Positions 6,006 through 6,737 of a stretch of DNA of 6,737 nucleotides are shown piece by piece (positions within the stretch are counted from its first letter, which is position 1; each line of letters begins with the position of its first letter). The notes under the pieces were generated by a model. It was not told where the DNA came from. It searched no databases and was given only the letters and a program-made list of their open reading frames with translations. Position numbers and translations under genes: made by a program. This stretch comes from Candidatus Aenigmatarchaeota archaeon (GTDB taxonomy: Archaea > Aenigmatarchaeota > Aenigmatarchaeia > QMZP01). The stretch covers positions 1 to 6,737 of the forward strand of contig JACQOC010000089.1 of the NCBI GenBank assembly GCA_016202785.1, in the 5' to 3' direction.

Positions 6006-6737
6006 TTATCCCAGCTCCTTCCTGAAGGCCCGTTCCACTTTGTCGCGGCCGTATTCCTGGATCAGCGACTCGACCGTGGCCACGAAATGTGCCGGCACCC
6101 AGGCTGGGATGGACACATACTCGTCAGCGTCCAGCCACAGGCCGATGCGCTGTTTCCAGTCGCTTGCCGACATGCAGTCCTTGAAAATCTTGGCCACATA
6201 GGCCGGGTCGAAATACACGCCCTTTATCGCCAGCTGCTCGTACTTGTCCGACTTTTCCGTGGCCAAAATCTGCTTCACGCTAAGGTCGGTGCGCAATTCG
6301 CCCCAGATTTCACCGTGCAGGTCGTCCATGGCGCGGCCGACGCCGCGCAAAATGAAGTCCTCTGGTTTAGCGGTTATGCCCATCTCCGCCTGGGTCTTGC
6401 GCGCCATGGTATGGAACGGGTTGGGGTTGCCGCGCGCATCGACATCTTTTACCTGATCCATGAAGCCGGCGGCCGCCACGCCGTACAGTAGTGGGTATTG
6501 GGAAAGCTGCCCGGACCTTTGAACATACACCAGCTTGGCATCCGGCACGCTAATCAGCACCACGCTGGCGCCCGTGGCGTTGGCCAGGTTGTCGTTCAGA
6601 AACAGCGGGTCAACGACGTATTTCTGCCGGATGGTGGCCTTGCCGCCTTTGCCGTCGTCGACATAGCCGGTGTCCAAGCTTTTATTGGTCGCCTCGTAGG
6701 TGAACCAAGTAGTTGGCTGCAGGTGCAGGGACAGTGC
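6006..6737 (-). CDS. Nudix-like protein with degenerate Nudix box, 5'-truncated
   Basis: The C-terminal 243 residues of a cytosolic protein. The frame stays open to the right edge, reading LHLQPTTWFTYEATN just inside it, so the TTG at 6677 is not the start. Residues 1-60 contain a QPTTWF-TYEATN stretch of a kind I associate with some Nudix-like proteins. A region resembling the Nudix fold follows: strands around VVLISVPDAKLVYVQRS (59-75), then GVAAAGFMD (86-94) and PFHTMARKTQAEMGI (107-121), which lines up with the end of the Nudix box, REUxEExGU. Arg113 and Glu118 match, but two of the box glutamates are replaced (K114, A117) and Asp98 replaces the first Glu. Nudix enzymes bind metal through these residues, so normal hydrolase activity is doubtful. 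The C-terminal third (about 160-243) is unrecognised. The assignment to Nudix is tentative. It is followed by 148 bp before the CADD-like gene on the same strand. Confidence 0.6.
   Translation of the reverse strand, partial: ALSLHLQPTTWFTYEATNKSLDTGYVDDGKGGKATIRQKYVVDPLFLNDNLANATGASVVLISVPDAKLVYVQRSGQLSQYPLLYGVAAAGFMDQVKDVDARGNPNPFHTMARKTQAEMGITAKPEDFILRGVGRAMDDLHGEIWGELRTDLSVKQILATEKSDKYEQLAIKGVYFDPAYVAKIFKDCMSASDWKQRIGLWLDADEYVSIPAWVPAHFVATVESLIQEYGRDKVERAFRKELG

Noticed and set aside
5955..6491. A 178-codon open frame on the plus strand.
   Set aside because: It is antisense to the Nudix-like gene, has no promoter-like box and no recognisable motif.
6675..6677. TTG at 6677 as the start of the Nudix-like protein.
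   Set aside because: The frame continues open to the right edge with a QPTTWF-TYEATN stretch that looks like part of the same protein, and no TATA-type box lies about 25 bp upstream.

Overview
The window looks like part of an archaeal chromosome that is GC-rich and tightly packed. The main evidence is the promoter architecture. Five genes start with ATG, and each has an AT-rich TATA-type element centred 24 to 26 bp upstream of the A of the start codon. That is the geometry of archaeal TATA-box promoters feeding leaderless transcripts. The AT-rich boxes stand out sharply from the surrounding GC-rich sequence. I cannot place the lineage more precisely from sequence alone. No tRNA, rRNA, CRISPR array, insertion sequence or phage gene is visible, and no stretch longer than 300 bases lacks a gene.

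Layout, left to right. (1) A 5'-truncated CorA-type Mg2+ channel gene (+) overlaps by 4 nt a small multi-pass membrane protein gene (+). (2) A YyaL/DUF255-type thioredoxin-fold protein (-) converges on that pair and diverges from a ferric-reductase-like/MsrQ-like membrane haem protein (+). The two divergent genes share an 82-bp intergenic region with two mirrored TATA boxes inside an interrupted palindrome. (3) A 407-residue protein with a C-terminal J-like domain (-), whose HPD motif has become NPD, diverges from a GNAT acetyltransferase (+) across 79 bp, again with one TATA box for each. (4) A CADD-type haem-oxygenase-fold protein (-), predicted to be a self-sacrificing p-aminobenzoate synthase, converges on the GNAT gene with a 1-nt gap. 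(5) A Nudix-like protein (-), cut by the right edge, has a degenerate Nudix box.

From the second gene on, strands nearly alternate (+ + - + - + - -), so most genes form single-gene transcription units and no large operon is present. The possible functional links are local. The divergent thioredoxin-fold and haem-membrane genes could be co-regulated in redox or protein-repair work. CorA and its overlapping partner are probably co-transcribed. The CADD-like gene points to a non-canonical route to p-aminobenzoate, a precursor of folate or methanopterin. The best leads are the CADD-like protein with all its known functional residues, the palindromic divergent promoter, the uniform leaderless promoter spacing and the altered J-domain protein. 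I saw no clear evidence of a wholly new multi-gene system.
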